A stretch of 27,838 bases of DNA from Pseudomonadota bacterium (GCA_023433445.1 JAEZCS010000195.1:1-27838), one strand, 5' to 3'. Counted from the first letter of the stretch, positions 1 through 8,588 are shown. Notes: generated by a model not told the origin, from the letters alone. Numbers and translations: made by a program.

Positions 1-1300
1 CCTCTGCCACGCGGCGGATCGCTTCCTCGATCGCTTCGATCGTCCAGGACTGGACGGAATCAAGAGCGTCGGCTGTCTTCCCAAGCAGCTCGCGCGCCGA
101 GTCGTCTAGCAGAGCCATTGCCTTGTCGTCAAAATCCAGAGGGCGGCTCTTGAACAGAAACTCGGCGCCCTCAGCGATTTCGTTCAGGGTCTTGGCGCGG
201 GGCTTGAGCGAAGGCATGGCCTGCGCAAGCAATGTCTGGGCTTCTTCCCCCAGGGTTGTACCAAGCCGTTGCGCGACGCGGGGCAAGACCAGTTCCGCGA
301 GGCGCTGATCGTCCGCTTCGCGCAGGTAGAATGCGTTAAGATTTTCCAGCTTCTTGATGTCGAAACGGGATGGCGACCGGCCTACGCCGCCAAGGTCGAA
401 CAATTCCACCGCTCGATCCCGGGAAATGGTTTCCTCATCGCCATAGCCCCAGCCAAGGCGCAGGAGATAATTGAGCACCGCCTCAGGCAGCATCCCCATC
501 TCATCGCGATATGCGTCAACACCCAGAGCGCCGTGCCGCTTCGAGAGCTTCGCGCCGTCCGAACCATGGATTAGGGGGATGTGGGCATAAACAGGTTGTT
601 CCCAACCCATCGCCTTGATGATTCCAAGCTGGCGGAACGCATTGTTCAGATGGTCGTCGCCCCGGATAACGTGCGTAACGCCCATATCATGGTCGTCGAC
701 GACCACGGCGAGCATGTAAGTTGGCGTGCCATCTGAACGCAGCAGGATCATATCATCCAGCTCTGCATTCTGCACTACGACGCGTCCCTGCACGGCGTCG
801 TCGATGACCGTCTCGCCGTCGCGCGGCGCCTTCAAGCGGATGACGAAGGGAGCGCCCGCCGGTGCTTCGGAAGGATCGCGATCGCGCCAGCGCCCGTCAT
901 AGCGCATCGGCTGTTTAGCGGCGCGCTGCTGTTCCCGCAGTTCCGCTAATTCTTCCGGAGTGGCGTAACAGCGATAGGCGTGCCCTGCGGCAAGCAATTG
1001 GTTCGCTACCTCAGCATGCCGCTCGGAGCGTTCGAACTGGAAAACAGCGGGTTCGTCGCCGGTCAGGCCAAGCCATTCCAGGCCGTCGAAAATTGCGGCG
1101 ACAGCTTCATCGGTGGAGCGGGCGCGATCCGTATCTTCGACGCGTAACAGGAACTTGCCGCCATGATGCCGAGCGAATAACCAGTTGAACAACGCTGTGC
1201 GTGCGCCGCCGATATGAAGAAATCCCGTGGGCGATGGCGCGAAACGGGTAACGACTTGCTTGTTCAAACCCGTTGCACTCACCGAATTATTCCCCGACAT
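1..1300 (-). CDS. gltX: Glutamyl-tRNA synthetase, 3' end outside window
   Basis: Class I aminoacyl-tRNA synthetase that charges tRNA-Glu in the cytoplasm. Reading the minus strand from the ATG at 1300 gives a protein starting MSGNNSVSATGLNKQVVTRF. The HIGH-type signature HIGG lies at residues 29-32 within FAPSPTGFLHIGGARTALFN, and the KMSKS-type signature KLSKR lies at about 251-255 within SDGAKLSKRHG. About 433 codons are visible, slightly short of the usual 470-480, so only the C-terminal anticodon-binding end is missing beyond base 1. The start lies 15 bp from the start of the divergent comEC, so the promoters of both genes must lie in or close to each other's coding sequence. Alphaproteobacteria often carry two GltX paralogues; which one this is cannot be decided here. 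Confidence 0.95.
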   Translation of the reverse strand, partial: MSGNNSVSATGLNKQVVTRFAPSPTGFLHIGGARTALFNWLFARHHGGKFLLRVEDTDRARSTDEAVAAIFDGLEWLGLTGDEPAVFQFERSERHAEVANQLLAAGHAYRCYATPEELAELREQQRAAKQPMRYDGRWRDRDPSEAPAGAPFVIRLKAPRDGETVIDDAVQGRVVVQNAELDDMILLRSDGTPTYMLAVVVDDHDMGVTHVIRGDDHLNNAFRQLGIIKAMGWEQPVYAHIPLIHGSDGAKLSKRHGALGVDAYRDEMGMLPEAVLNYLLRLGWGYGDEETISRDRAVELFDLGGVGRSPSRFDIKKLENLNAFYLREADDQRLAELVLPRVAQRLGTTLGEEAQTLLAQAMPSLKPRAKTLNEIAEGAEFLFKSRPLDFDDKAMALLDDSARELLGKTADALDSVQSWTIEAIEEAIRRVAE

Positions 1301-1315
1301 CCGCCTTGCTCAATC

Positions 1316-3511
1316 ATGAACGCGACGCCCCCTAGCATGGCTTTTGAGCCACGACAAACGTCCGTTGCCCGGATCGCGAAAGGCGGCGGGCATCGACTTT
1401 TCGCGCTCATCGAAGGCTGGCTGGAGTTGGAGCGCCAACAACTGGCATTATGGATACCCGTCAGCCTGGGCATAGGCATTGCCGCTTGGTTCTCCCTTTC
1501 CAATGCGTTGGAATGGCTGGCGTTTTGCTGCTGTGCCACGGCTCTCGCATTTTGCGGTATGATGCTGCCGATCGGGGCGCGCTTGCGCCAATCGATGATA
1601 TTGGGTGGCGTGCTCGCCGCCTCTGGCTGTGTGTTGATATGGTGCAAAGCCATGGCTGTCGGGTCAGCACCGCTGCCGCGCGCGGTCTTCATGGAGGTGA
1701 CCGGCGAAGTCAGGTCAGTGGACGCCGTCCCTGCGCAGCAGATGAGTCGTGTGACGGTGAGGCCAGTCGAAACCGATGAACTTCCCTCGCTGATCCGGGT
1801 GAACATAGCCGAGGGGGATGTGCCGGAGGGACTTGGAAAAGGCGCCATCATCCGGTTCCGTACTCGGTTGATGCCCCCTGCCGAGGCAAGCCTGCCCGGC
1901 GCCTATGATTTTTCGCGTCGCGCCTATTTTCAGGGCATAGGAGCTACCGGAAGAGCGCTGAGGCCCATAGCTGTGCTGCGTCCGTCTGCCGAGGGCCCGC
2001 CTCTGCGCAACCGCCTGTTCGCGCACATATTGGAGAACGCCAGCGGTGACGGGGCGGGCATCGCGGCGACACTGGCTACCGGCGATAAGGGCGCCATCAG
2101 CAAGGCTGACGCCGAAGCCATGCGCCGTAGCGGCCTTGCGCATCTGCTTTCAATCAGCGGGCTCCATGTCACGGCGCTGATCGGCGGGGTCATTTTCCTT
2201 CTGATGCGAATCATGGCGCTTAGCCCACGCGCCGCATTGAATTGGCCGTTGATGCTGATCGCGGCGGCGGGCGGCGCATTGGCTGGGATCGGATATACGC
2301 TGCTCACCGGGGCGGAGGTTCCGACGGTCCGCTCCTGTATTGCCGCCTTGCTTGTGCTCGGCGGACTTGCGCTTGGCCGCGAAGCCATCACCCTGCGTCT
2401 GATTGCGGCCGGAGCGTTAATTGTTTTGCTGCTTTGGCCAGAAGCATTGGTCGGCCCAAGCTTCCAGATGAGCTTTGGGGCGGTGATCGCGCTTGTGGCC
2501 TTAAGTGAGCATCCCCGCTTCCGGTCCTTCGCGGCGGCTCGGGATGAGGGAGGGGCTCGGCGGTTGATGCGGCACCTGGCCATACTCCTTCTTTCCGGCT
2601 TTGCAGTGGAACTGGCGCTCGCGCCCATCGCGTTGGCTCATTTCCACAAGGCGGGGGTGCTGGGCGCGTTTGCCAATCTGATCGCCATTCCCCTCACCAC
2701 CTTTGTGGTGATGCCCCTGGAAGCGCTGGCCTTGCTGCTGGATGTTGCGGGTCTGGGTGCCCCTGCCTGGTGGCTCACCAGCCGGGCGCTCGAGCTGCTG
2801 TTGATGATCGCCCATGGGGTGGCCTCAAGTCCATGGGCAGTCGTTACCGCGCCTGTCGTACCGAACTTTGTTTTTGGGATGATAGTGCTGGGCGGGCTTT
2901 GGTGCTTGCTGTGGCGAAGTGACTGGCGGTGGGCTGGATTGATACCCGCTCTCGCGGGGGTCGCCATAATCATGCTGAGTTCTCCGCCGGATATTCTGGT
3001 CACGGCTGATGGGCGGCATGTAGCGGTACGGGGGCAGGATGGCGGCATGGCGATCCTGCGCGCGCGCGCAGGCGATTACGTCCGTGAGATGATTTCGGAG
3101 AGCGCAGGCCATGAGGGGGCGCTAAAGTCGATCGCAGAGTTGCCTGAGGCAAGCTGTTCAATCGACCTGTGCATGGTGGCCCTCAGACGGGGAGGGCGCT
3201 CATGGCAGATTCTGGTGACGAGAACAGGCGTGGTCGTTCCGAGGGAAAGCCTGCAACGAGACTGTGCGCGCGCGGACATTGTCATCGCCGATCGTCGCTT
3301 GCCAGGCTGGTGCCGCCCGCGGTGGCTGAAAGCGGATCGGCGAATGTTGGCGCGCACCGGCGGGCTGGCAATTGATCTTGATGGAGGGACAATGCGGACT
3401 GGCAAAGCGGCTGGAGACGCACATCCGTGGGTTGCGCAGCCGCCCTACCTTCTGCCCGGCCAGAGACCGGATCAATTATATCGCCGTAGCAATCCTGCCA
3501 GTTTGCCCTGA
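1316..3511 (+). CDS. comEC: ComEC/Rec2-family DNA uptake channel protein
   Basis: Polytopic inner-membrane protein of the ComEC/Rec2 family, expected to pass single-stranded DNA into the cytoplasm during natural transformation. The ATG at 1316 (MNATPPSMAFEP) is preferred; an upstream in-frame ATG at 1214 would overlap gltX by 87 bp. The 731-residue product has N-terminal hydrophobic helices, a soluble DUF4131-like part (about 115-245) and the competence-domain signature HLLSISGLHV at about 276-285, followed by many membrane helices. The C-terminal part (from about 610) resembles the tail seen in alphaproteobacterial ComEC but shows no HxHxDH metal site, so the metallo-beta-lactamase-like nuclease domain is degenerate or absent. 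The last 40 bp overlap the 3' end of lexA on the other strand. Confidence 0.93.
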   Translation: MNATPPSMAFEPRQTSVARIAKGGGHRLFALIEGWLELERQQLALWIPVSLGIGIAAWFSLSNALEWLAFCCCATALAFCGMMLPIGARLRQSMILGGVLAASGCVLIWCKAMAVGSAPLPRAVFMEVTGEVRSVDAVPAQQMSRVTVRPVETDELPSLIRVNIAEGDVPEGLGKGAIIRFRTRLMPPAEASLPGAYDFSRRAYFQGIGATGRALRPIAVLRPSAEGPPLRNRLFAHILENASGDGAGIAATLATGDKGAISKADAEAMRRSGLAHLLSISGLHVTALIGGVIFLLMRIMALSPRAALNWPLMLIAAAGGALAGIGYTLLTGAEVPTVRSCIAALLVLGGLALGREAITLRLIAAGALIVLLLWPEALVGPSFQMSFGAVIALVALSEHPRFRSFAAARDEGGARRLMRHLAILLLSGFAVELALAPIALAHFHKAGVLGAFANLIAIPLTTFVVMPLEALALLLDVAGLGAPAWWLTSRALELLLMIAHGVASSPWAVVTAPVVPNFVFGMIVLGGLWCLLWRSDWRWAGLIPALAGVAIIMLSSPPDILVTADGRHVAVRGQDGGMAILRARAGDYVREMISESAGHEGALKSIAELPEASCSIDLCMVALRRGGRSWQILVTRTGVVVPRESLQRDCARADIVIADRRLPGWCRPRWLKADRRMLARTGGLAIDLDGGTMRTGKAAGDAHPWVAQPPYLLPGQRPDQLYRRSNPASLP

Positions 3512-4143
3512 ATGCGCACTTGCTTCGGATCGTAAATCTGCGCTTCATACGCGCTGTTTGCCGGATCCAACCTGACCTTTGGGCCTTGCCGATGGAAATA
3601 TTTCAGCGTCGCTTCGCTTTCCTCGATCAAGGCGACGACGATCTGCCCCTCGCGGGCGACATCCGTCCGCTGAATAAGGGCGAAATCGCCATCGAGAATA
3701 CCTGCTTCGACCATCGAATCACCGGAGACTTCCAGGGCATAATGGTCGCCTGCACCTAGCAGCGCTGCTGGGACGGACAGCATATTCTGGCCTTCCATCG
3801 CTTCGATCGGAACACCCGCCGCGATGCGGCCGTGTAAGGGGATCTCGATCACGTCATTTGCCGCGATGGGAGGCTTTGCCACCAGTTGCGGTTTGGACGG
3901 TGAAACGACCTTAGGCGCGCGGTTCATCGCTTCGGGTAACTTGAGCACTTCGAGTGCGCGTGCGCGATTTGGAAGGCGACGGATGAATCCGCGCTCTTCC
4001 AGCGCATTGATCAACCGGTGTATCCCGGATTTTGATCGCAGGTCCAAAGCCTCCTTCATCTCCTCGAAGGAGGGCGAAACGCCGCCTTCTTCCAGACGAT
4101 TTTGAATGAAGCTTAGCAATTCCTGTTGCTTAGGCGTCAGCAT
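3472..4143 (-). CDS. lexA: LexA SOS repressor
   Basis: Transcriptional repressor of the DNA-damage (SOS) regulon; RecA filaments stimulate its self-cleavage. The 223-residue protein has an N-terminal winged helix (about 1-70, MLTPKQQELLSFI onward) and a C-terminal S24 peptidase domain. The cleavage site is Ala109-Gly110 in GRIAAGVPIEA, the nucleophile is Ser143 in SGDSM, and the general base is Lys181 in ATLKYFHR. An AGGAGG-like element (GGAGG, 10 nt upstream on the minus strand) precedes the ATG. The gene is autoregulated in all likelihood, because a perfect SOS box lies 19-33 bp upstream of its start. Its 3' end overlaps comEC by 40 bp. It lies downstream of moeA on the same strand, separated by a small opposite-strand gene. 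Confidence 0.97.
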   Translation of the reverse strand: MLTPKQQELLSFIQNRLEEGGVSPSFEEMKEALDLRSKSGIHRLINALEERGFIRRLPNRARALEVLKLPEAMNRAPKVVSPSKPQLVAKPPIAANDVIEIPLHGRIAAGVPIEAMEGQNMLSVPAALLGAGDHYALEVSGDSMVEAGILDGDFALIQRTDVAREGQIVVALIEESEATLKYFHRQGPKVRLDPANSAYEAQIYDPKQVRIQGKLAGLLRRYN

Positions 4144-4161
4144 GCCTGCTTGTCCTCCATG

Positions 4162-4176
4162 GAACGGATGGAGAAC
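4162..4176 (-). promoter_or_regulatory. SOS box (LexA operator) of lexA
   Basis: The plus strand reads GAAC-GGATGGA-GAAC, which on the lexA strand is GTTC-N7-GTTC, an exact match to the direct-repeat SOS box known for Alphaproteobacteria. It sits 19 bp upstream of the lexA start codon, where bound LexA would block lexA transcription. No second site with exact N7 spacing was found nearby, although another GGAAC lies at 4188-4192. Confidence 0.85.
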
Positions 4177-4229
4177 GCATAGGAAACGGAACGGGGCGAG
4201 TCAAGCCGATTGCGCCAAGCGTAACGAAA

Positions 4230-4254
4230 GGAACGGACCCGCTCCACAGCCGTT
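4230..4254 (+). promoter_or_regulatory. EcfG-type general stress promoter
   Basis: GGAAC at 4230-4234 and CGTT at 4251-4254 are separated by exactly 16 bp. This matches the alphaproteobacterial EcfG sigma-factor consensus GGAAC-N16/17-CGTT at every defined base. The expected transcription start near 4260 leaves a leader of about 35 nt, with AGGAG at 4284-4288, before the small gene at 4295. It points away from lexA. Confidence 0.7.
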
Positions 4255-4294
4255 CAATAGCCGCCTTCCTAAAGAGGGTGAATAGGAGAGAATG

Positions 4295-4450
4295 ATGGCT
4301 AACCAGAACAATCAGGACAGCAATCAGCGCCGCCAGCAAGGTGGCGACCGCTCAAACCAGGGCGACCGTCAGCAGCAGCAGGAAAACCGCCAGGGCCAGA
4401 TGGGCGAAAGCCACAAGGACAAAGGCGGCCAAGGCAAGCAGCAGCGCTGA
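4295..4450 (+). CDS. Small Gln/Gly-rich hydrophilic stress-type protein
   Basis: A 51-residue open reading frame, MANQNNQDSN onward, composed almost entirely of Gln, Asn, Gly, Arg, Asp and Lys, with no hydrophobic core, membrane segment or signal peptide. It is probably intrinsically disordered. Two ATGs are adjacent (4292 and 4295). The second is chosen because AGGAG at 4284-4288 is 6 nt from it and only 3 nt from the first. An exact EcfG-type promoter lies upstream and a strong intrinsic terminator directly downstream, so this looks like a complete monocistronic unit. The composition recalls hydrophilins and small KGG-type stress proteins, but I do not recognise a named family. Function is unknown; a protective role under general stress is inference from promoter and composition. 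Confidence 0.72.
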   Translation: MANQNNQDSNQRRQQGGDRSNQGDRQQQQENRQGQMGESHKDKGGQGKQQR

Positions 4451-4473
4451 TCGACCTTTGGTTCAAGCAAGGG

Positions 4474-4504
4474 AAGGGGTCGCCTAGCGGCCCCTTTCTC
4501 TTTT
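4474..4504 (+). terminator. Rho-independent terminator of the small stress gene
   Basis: AAGGGGTCGC at 4474-4483 pairs with GCGGCCCCTT at 4487-4496 (10 bp, one G-U) around a CTA loop, followed by a T-rich run to 4504. It begins 24 bp after the stop codon of the small gene. The stem lies just past the moeA stop, but the opposite strand lacks a good T tract, so it serves mainly the plus-strand gene. Confidence 0.85.
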
Positions 4505-4505
4505 G

Positions 4506-5684
4506 CTAAAGCGGCAGAATAGTGACCTGCTCTCCAGCGGCTGCCGCGGGTGAGCCAGCGGGGCGCAAGATGAGGCACTGCGCTTGGGCAAGGGCTGCCG
4601 TCGCGGCGCTATCCTGCGATGTAACCGACACCAGGCCATTGGCAGTATGGAAGGCGCGGAGATAATCATCGCGCTCACCTGTCGCAGGAAGCGGCGCCGC
4701 AAGCGAAGCCATCGCGTAGCGCGGGAGCGGGTCTGCCGCACCAGCGAGGTGGCGGACAAGCGGCAGCAGGAACAGCGTAGCCGTGACAAAGGCGGATACC
4801 GGGTTTCCGGGGAGGCCGAGGAAGATGCTGTGCCCAAGCTTTCCGGCCATCAATGGCTTGCCGGGCCGCATCCGGATTTTCCAGAAATCGAGGCTGCCGC
4901 CCGCTGCAGCAAAAGCTGGGCGAACCAAATCATGATCACCTACCGACGCTCCGCCGGTCGAAAGGATGATATCGGCCTTGCCGGCTTCATTCAGGGCTTG
5001 GGTCAATGCTCCCAGATCGTCGGGGATGATGCCGATATCGATGACCTCTGCGCCTACGGCGCCGAGCATCGCAGCGAGCATGGGGGCGTTGGAACAAGGC
5101 AGGCGGCCGGGCGGCGTTGGCGCTCCAGCTGGGACAAGTTCATTGCCTGTGGAGATCAGGGCGACGCGGGGACGCGCGCCGACCGGAAGGCTGCCATGGC
5201 CACCCAGGACCGCCAACGCGATCTGCGCGGGGCCGAGCGCGGTTCCGGCCGGCAGGAGCCGTTGGTTGGCGGCGAAGTCCGTGGCAGCGGCGCGGATATG
5301 CCGCCCTGCCGTCAACGGGTCTCCGCTGGGATACAAAAGCCCATCGCGAAGTTCGGCATTCTCCTGGATCAGGATGGAGTCAGCTCCGGGTGGAACTGGA
5401 GCGCCGGTAAAAATGCGGCAGCTCTCCCCGGCCGCTAATGTGGGTGGGAGGGCTGCTCCCGCCGTGCTTTCGGCGGCGATCCGCCACGGGCCTGGCCATT
5501 CTGCAGTCCTGATGGCGTAGCCGTCCATTGCGGAGAGATCGGCCCAGGGTTGGTTGCGCAGCGCAAATATGTCGCGTGCCAGCCATCGGCCTGCACAGGC
5601 AGATGCAGTTACCTCTTCCTCTGGCAGTCGGTCCCCCAGCGCCAGAAGGCGAGCCTGAGCCTCCGTGACCGGGAGCAGGCTCAT
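4506..5684 (-). CDS. moeA: Molybdopterin molybdotransferase MoeA
   Basis: Inserts molybdate into adenylylated molybdopterin in the last steps of molybdenum cofactor synthesis. The 392-residue protein has the MoeA domain order: N-terminal linker and domain with SAMDGYA at 51-57, the MogA-like molybdopterin-binding domain with STGGASVGDHD at about 242-252, RPGKP at 273-277 and GLPGNPVSA at 290-298, then the C-terminal domain IV ending EQVTILPL. Its ATG overlaps the moaC stop by 4 nt (ATGA), implying translational coupling within the trpG-trpD-trpC-moaC-moeA operon. It is the last gene of that operon; the next gene on the same strand is lexA, across a small opposite-strand gene. Confidence 0.96.
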   Translation of the reverse strand: MSLLPVTEAQARLLALGDRLPEEEVTASACAGRWLARDIFALRNQPWADLSAMDGYAIRTAEWPGPWRIAAESTAGAALPPTLAAGESCRIFTGAPVPPGADSILIQENAELRDGLLYPSGDPLTAGRHIRAAATDFAANQRLLPAGTALGPAQIALAVLGGHGSLPVGARPRVALISTGNELVPAGAPTPPGRLPCSNAPMLAAMLGAVGAEVIDIGIIPDDLGALTQALNEAGKADIILSTGGASVGDHDLVRPAFAAAGGSLDFWKIRMRPGKPLMAGKLGHSIFLGLPGNPVSAFVTATLFLLPLVRHLAGAADPLPRYAMASLAAPLPATGERDDYLRAFHTANGLVSVTSQDSAATAALAQAQCLILRPAGSPAAAAGEQVTILPL

Positions 5685-6151
5685 GGCGCTCGCCAGTCGC
5701 CCGACTTGCCCCCTGACTTGGCGAGCAACCGGACGTTGCCGATGACCATGCCCTTATCCAGCGCCTTTGCCATGTCGTAGATGGTGAGCAGCGTTGCGGA
5801 CGTGGCGGTGAGCGCTTCCATCTCAACGCCCGTTTGCCCGGCGCTTCTGGCGGTGGCCGTCACTGCGACGCCGCGCGGCTCAAGCTCGAAGTCGATGGCG
5901 ACGGAACTTAGCGCTATCGGATGGCAGAGGGGAATGAGTTCTGCGGTCCGCTTCGCCGCCATGATGCCCGCAACACGGGCTACCGCGAGCACATCGCCTT
6001 TCTTGACGAGGCCTTGGGCGATGGCTGCCGCTGCTTCGGCGCTCATGCCGATATGCCCCGTAGCAACGGCTTCGCGCGTGGTAATCGCCTTTGCCGAGAC
6101 ATCGACCATATGGGCCGATCCATCCTCATCAAGATGGGTGAGCTTGCTCAT
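5681..6151 (-). CDS. moaC: Cyclic pyranopterin monophosphate synthase MoaC
   Basis: Works after MoaA to turn the GTP-derived 3',8-cyclo intermediate into cyclic pyranopterin monophosphate, the first stable precursor of molybdenum cofactor. The 156-residue product is the normal length and carries all family motifs: MVDVSAKAITTREA near the N terminus, IPLCHP at 73-78, GVEMEALTA at 108-116 and YDMAKALDKGM at 125-135, which supplies the conserved catalytic Lys and Asp. It overlaps trpC upstream and moeA downstream by 4 nt each. The trp-moa pairing in one operon is a common sphingomonad arrangement, as far as I recall. Confidence 0.97.
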   Translation of the reverse strand: MSKLTHLDEDGSAHMVDVSAKAITTREAVATGHIGMSAEAAAAIAQGLVKKGDVLAVARVAGIMAAKRTAELIPLCHPIALSSVAIDFELEPRGVAVTATARSAGQTGVEMEALTATSATLLTIYDMAKALDKGMVIGNVRLLAKSGGKSGDWRAP

Positions 6152-6939
6152 GCGCCGGTCAGCAGTGCACGGGTGGCGGCTTCGACATCGGCTTGGCGCA
6201 TCAGGCTCTCACCGACCAGGAAGCAGCGGACGCCATGTTCGGACATGGCCACCAGATCCGCATGGCTGCCAAGGCCGCTCTCGGCAACGAAGGTGCAGCC
6301 TTCCGGTGCTTGGCCGACCAACTCGTAGGTGCGAGCGAAGTCGACGCTGAAATCACGGAGGTCCCGGTTGTTGACGCCGATCAGCCGCGAGCGAAGCTTG
6401 AGTGCGCGTTCCAGTTCATGTGCGTCGTGCACTTCAACCAGTGCGTCCATGCCGATGCCGAGCGCTGCGTCCTCTATCTCTGCCATCTGGCCGTCATCGA
6501 GCGCGGCGGCGATGATGAGGATGGCGTCGGCCCCCAGCGCACGGCTTTCCAGGACTTGCCAAGGATCGACCATGAAGTCCTTGCGCAGGACTGGCAGGGA
6601 GCAGGCGGAGCGGGCGGCCATGAGATAGTCGTCATGACCCTGGAAATAGGGCTCGTCGGTGAGGACGGAGAGGCAGGCGGCGCCTGCAGCGGCATAGGCC
6701 TGGGCATGGGCAGGCGGATCAAAATCTTCGCGAATCAGGCCCTTGGATGGGCTGGCCTTCTTGATCTCGGCGATAAGGCCGTAGCCGGACCGTGCGGCGC
6801 TGTCGAGAGCTTGGCGGAACCCGCGCGGCGGTGTTTGCTCGGACGCACGAGCGTGAAGCGACGAGACGGTGGTGGCTGCCTTGCGCCGGGCCACTTCATC
6901 ACGCTTCGTGTCGCAGATTTCGATCAGCTTATTCGTCAT
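6148..6939 (-). CDS. trpC: Indole-3-glycerol phosphate synthase
   Basis: Cyclises carboxyphenylamino-deoxyribulose phosphate to indole-3-glycerol phosphate in tryptophan synthesis. The 263-residue protein is a single TIM barrel: AEIKKASPSKG (about 57-67) holds the substrate-binding Lys, VLTDEPYFQG follows, LRKDF (118-122) holds a catalytic Lys, then come VEVHD, GVNNRDL and the phosphate-binding VAESGL strand. There is no fused TrpF domain. It overlaps trpD and moaC by 4 nt on either side, within the trp-moa operon. Confidence 0.97.
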   Translation of the reverse strand: MTNKLIEICDTKRDEVARRKAATTVSSLHARASEQTPPRGFRQALDSAARSGYGLIAEIKKASPSKGLIREDFDPPAHAQAYAAAGAACLSVLTDEPYFQGHDDYLMAARSACSLPVLRKDFMVDPWQVLESRALGADAILIIAAALDDGQMAEIEDAALGIGMDALVEVHDAHELERALKLRSRLIGVNNRDLRDFSVDFARTYELVGQAPEGCTFVAESGLGSHADLVAMSEHGVRCFLVGESLMRQADVEAATRALLTGA

Positions 6940-7928
6940 TTATAGGCAATCCAGCAGTTGAGCAGCGCATTGGCAAGGCCGCGATCGATAGTTTCGGCCG
7001 CTTCTTCGACGCCCTCGCGCAGGGCTGCAACGGCGTCCGCCACAATCAGCGCCGCAGCGGCGTTGAGAAGGACGGCGTCGCGATAGGGCCCATGCTCACC
7101 CTGAAGCAGCGCGCGAAGGGCGGCGGCATTGTGCGCCGGGTCGCCACCGCGGATGGCTTCTATGGGATGCGTCGGAAGCCCGGCGTCGGCAGCGGTCAGT
7201 CGGCGCATGGCGACGAGGCCTTGCCCGGTGACTTCGGCGACATCATTGCCACCGGCGAGAGACAGTTCGTCAAGACCCTCGTCACCCGAGACGATCATGG
7301 CATGGTCCACGCCAAGTTCGGCAATCGCCTCGGCATAGATGGGTACATAGGCGGGGCGGGCAATGCCCACGAGCTGGCGGCGGACTGCTGCCGGGTTGGC
7401 GAGCGGCCCCATCAAGTTGAAGATGGTGCGCTGGCCGATGGCTTTGCGGATCGGGCCGAAGCGTTTGAGGGCGGGATGATGTTTTTGCGCAAAGAGGAAG
7501 CAGATGCCCAGATCGCCCAGCGTGGCCTCCGCCGTGTCGGCGGCGCGATCGAGGTTGAGGCCCAGTGCTTCGAGCGTGTCGGCCGCTCCGGCTTTTGACG
7601 AGGCTGCGCGGTTGCCATGCTTGGCGACAGGAACTCCGGCCGCCGCGACTACGAGGCTGACGGCAGTAGATACGTTGAGCGTATGGTGCCCGTCACCTCC
7701 AGTGCCGCAAACGTCGATCGCGCCAGCGGGGGCAGTGATCGGGATCATGCGGGCGCGCATGGCGCGAGCAGCGGCGGCAATTTCCGTCGCGCTCTCGCCG
7801 CGCTTCGCCATCGTGACGAGGAACGCTGCGATGTCTTCTTCGGGCAGGTCGCCGTCGAACAGCAGGTCAAAGGCACGCGCGGCCTCGGTTGGGTTCAACG
7901 GAGTGGCGGGGTCGGGCAGGCGGGTCAT
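6936..7928 (-). CDS. trpD: Anthranilate phosphoribosyltransferase
   Basis: Transfers phosphoribosyl from PRPP to anthranilate, the second step of the tryptophan branch. The 330-residue protein has the expected glycosyltransferase family 3 motifs: CGTGGDG (PRPP pyrophosphate binding), NVSTA, KHGNRAASSKAGAADTLEALG and, toward the C terminus, DEGLDELSL. The ATG at 7928 is preferred over an in-frame GTG at 7946 because AAGG stands 6 nt before the ATG. It overlaps trpC by 4 nt; a 69-bp gap separates it from trpG upstream, the widest gap in the operon. Confidence 0.96.
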   Translation of the reverse strand: MTRLPDPATPLNPTEAARAFDLLFDGDLPEEDIAAFLVTMAKRGESATEIAAAARAMRARMIPITAPAGAIDVCGTGGDGHHTLNVSTAVSLVVAAAGVPVAKHGNRAASSKAGAADTLEALGLNLDRAADTAEATLGDLGICFLFAQKHHPALKRFGPIRKAIGQRTIFNLMGPLANPAAVRRQLVGIARPAYVPIYAEAIAELGVDHAMIVSGDEGLDELSLAGGNDVAEVTGQGLVAMRRLTAADAGLPTHPIEAIRGGDPAHNAAALRALLQGEHGPYRDAVLLNAAAALIVADAVAALREGVEEAAETIDRGLANALLNCWIAYK

Positions 7929-7997
7929 CGCGCCTGCCTTAATCACGATGGGTGGTAGGAGTCGAGGGTGGGGTATGGGAAATGTCAGCCCGCAAAA

Positions 7998-8588
7998 TCA
8001 GGCGGCTGCTCGCTCCCGTACCGGAATGCCCGCGATCCGCATGAAATTCGCCAGCATCTCATGCCCATATTCCGTCGCGATGCTTTCCGGATGGAATTGG
8101 ACCGAGTGGATGGGCAGACGCTGGTGACGGAACCCCATGACGGAGCCGTCCTCGCTAGTGGCATTGACGACGAGACTTTCGGGAATGTCGTCCACGATAA
8201 GCGAGTGATACCGGGTCGCGGTGAAGGGAGAGGGAATGCCCGCAAAGAGGCCGGTGCCGTCGTGGGACACGGGCGATGTCTTGCCATGCATCAGGCCGCC
8301 GCGAACGACTTTGCCCCCGAAATGCTGTCCGATCGCCTGATGGCCAAGGCAGACGCCGAGCAGCGGCGAGCCTGCATCAGCGCAAGCGGCCACCAGGTCA
8401 AGGCTGACCCCTGCTTCGTTCGGCGTGCAGGGTCCGGGGGAAAGCAGGAACGCGCTGGCGCCGCTGGACAGCGCCTGGCCCGCGGAAATGGCGTCGTTGC
8501 GAACAACTTCAACCTCAGCGCCAAGCTCCATGAGGTAATGGACCAGGTTCCAGGTGAAGCTGTCATAATTGTCGATGACGAGGATCAT
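7998..8588 (-). CDS. trpG: Anthranilate synthase glutamine amidotransferase component
   Basis: Class I glutamine amidotransferase that delivers ammonia to TrpE for anthranilate synthesis; it may also serve PabB for aminobenzoate. The 196-residue product starts MILVIDNYDSFTWNL at the ATG at 8588. The catalytic triad is visible: Cys80 in GVCLGHQ, His166 in QFHPES and Glu168. A longer reading from a TTG at 8642 adds only non-conserved residues. No ribosome-binding site precedes the ATG, whereas a good sigma70-type promoter ends 9 nt before it, so the message is probably leaderless. Its usual partner trpE is not next to it; the upstream neighbours are divergent stress-type genes. Confidence 0.95.
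   Translation of the reverse strand: MILVIDNYDSFTWNLVHYLMELGAEVEVVRNDAISAGQALSSGASAFLLSPGPCTPNEAGVSLDLVAACADAGSPLLGVCLGHQAIGQHFGGKVVRGGLMHGKTSPVSHDGTGLFAGIPSPFTATRYHSLIVDDIPESLVVNATSEDGSVMGFRHQRLPIHSVQFHPESIATEYGHEMLANFMRIAGIPVRERAAA

Noticed and set aside
1214..1315. Upstream extension of comEC from the ATG at 1214
   Set aside because: It would overlap the conserved N-terminus of gltX by 87 bp and adds Arg/Cys-rich residues unlike ComEC; the start at 1316 is simpler.
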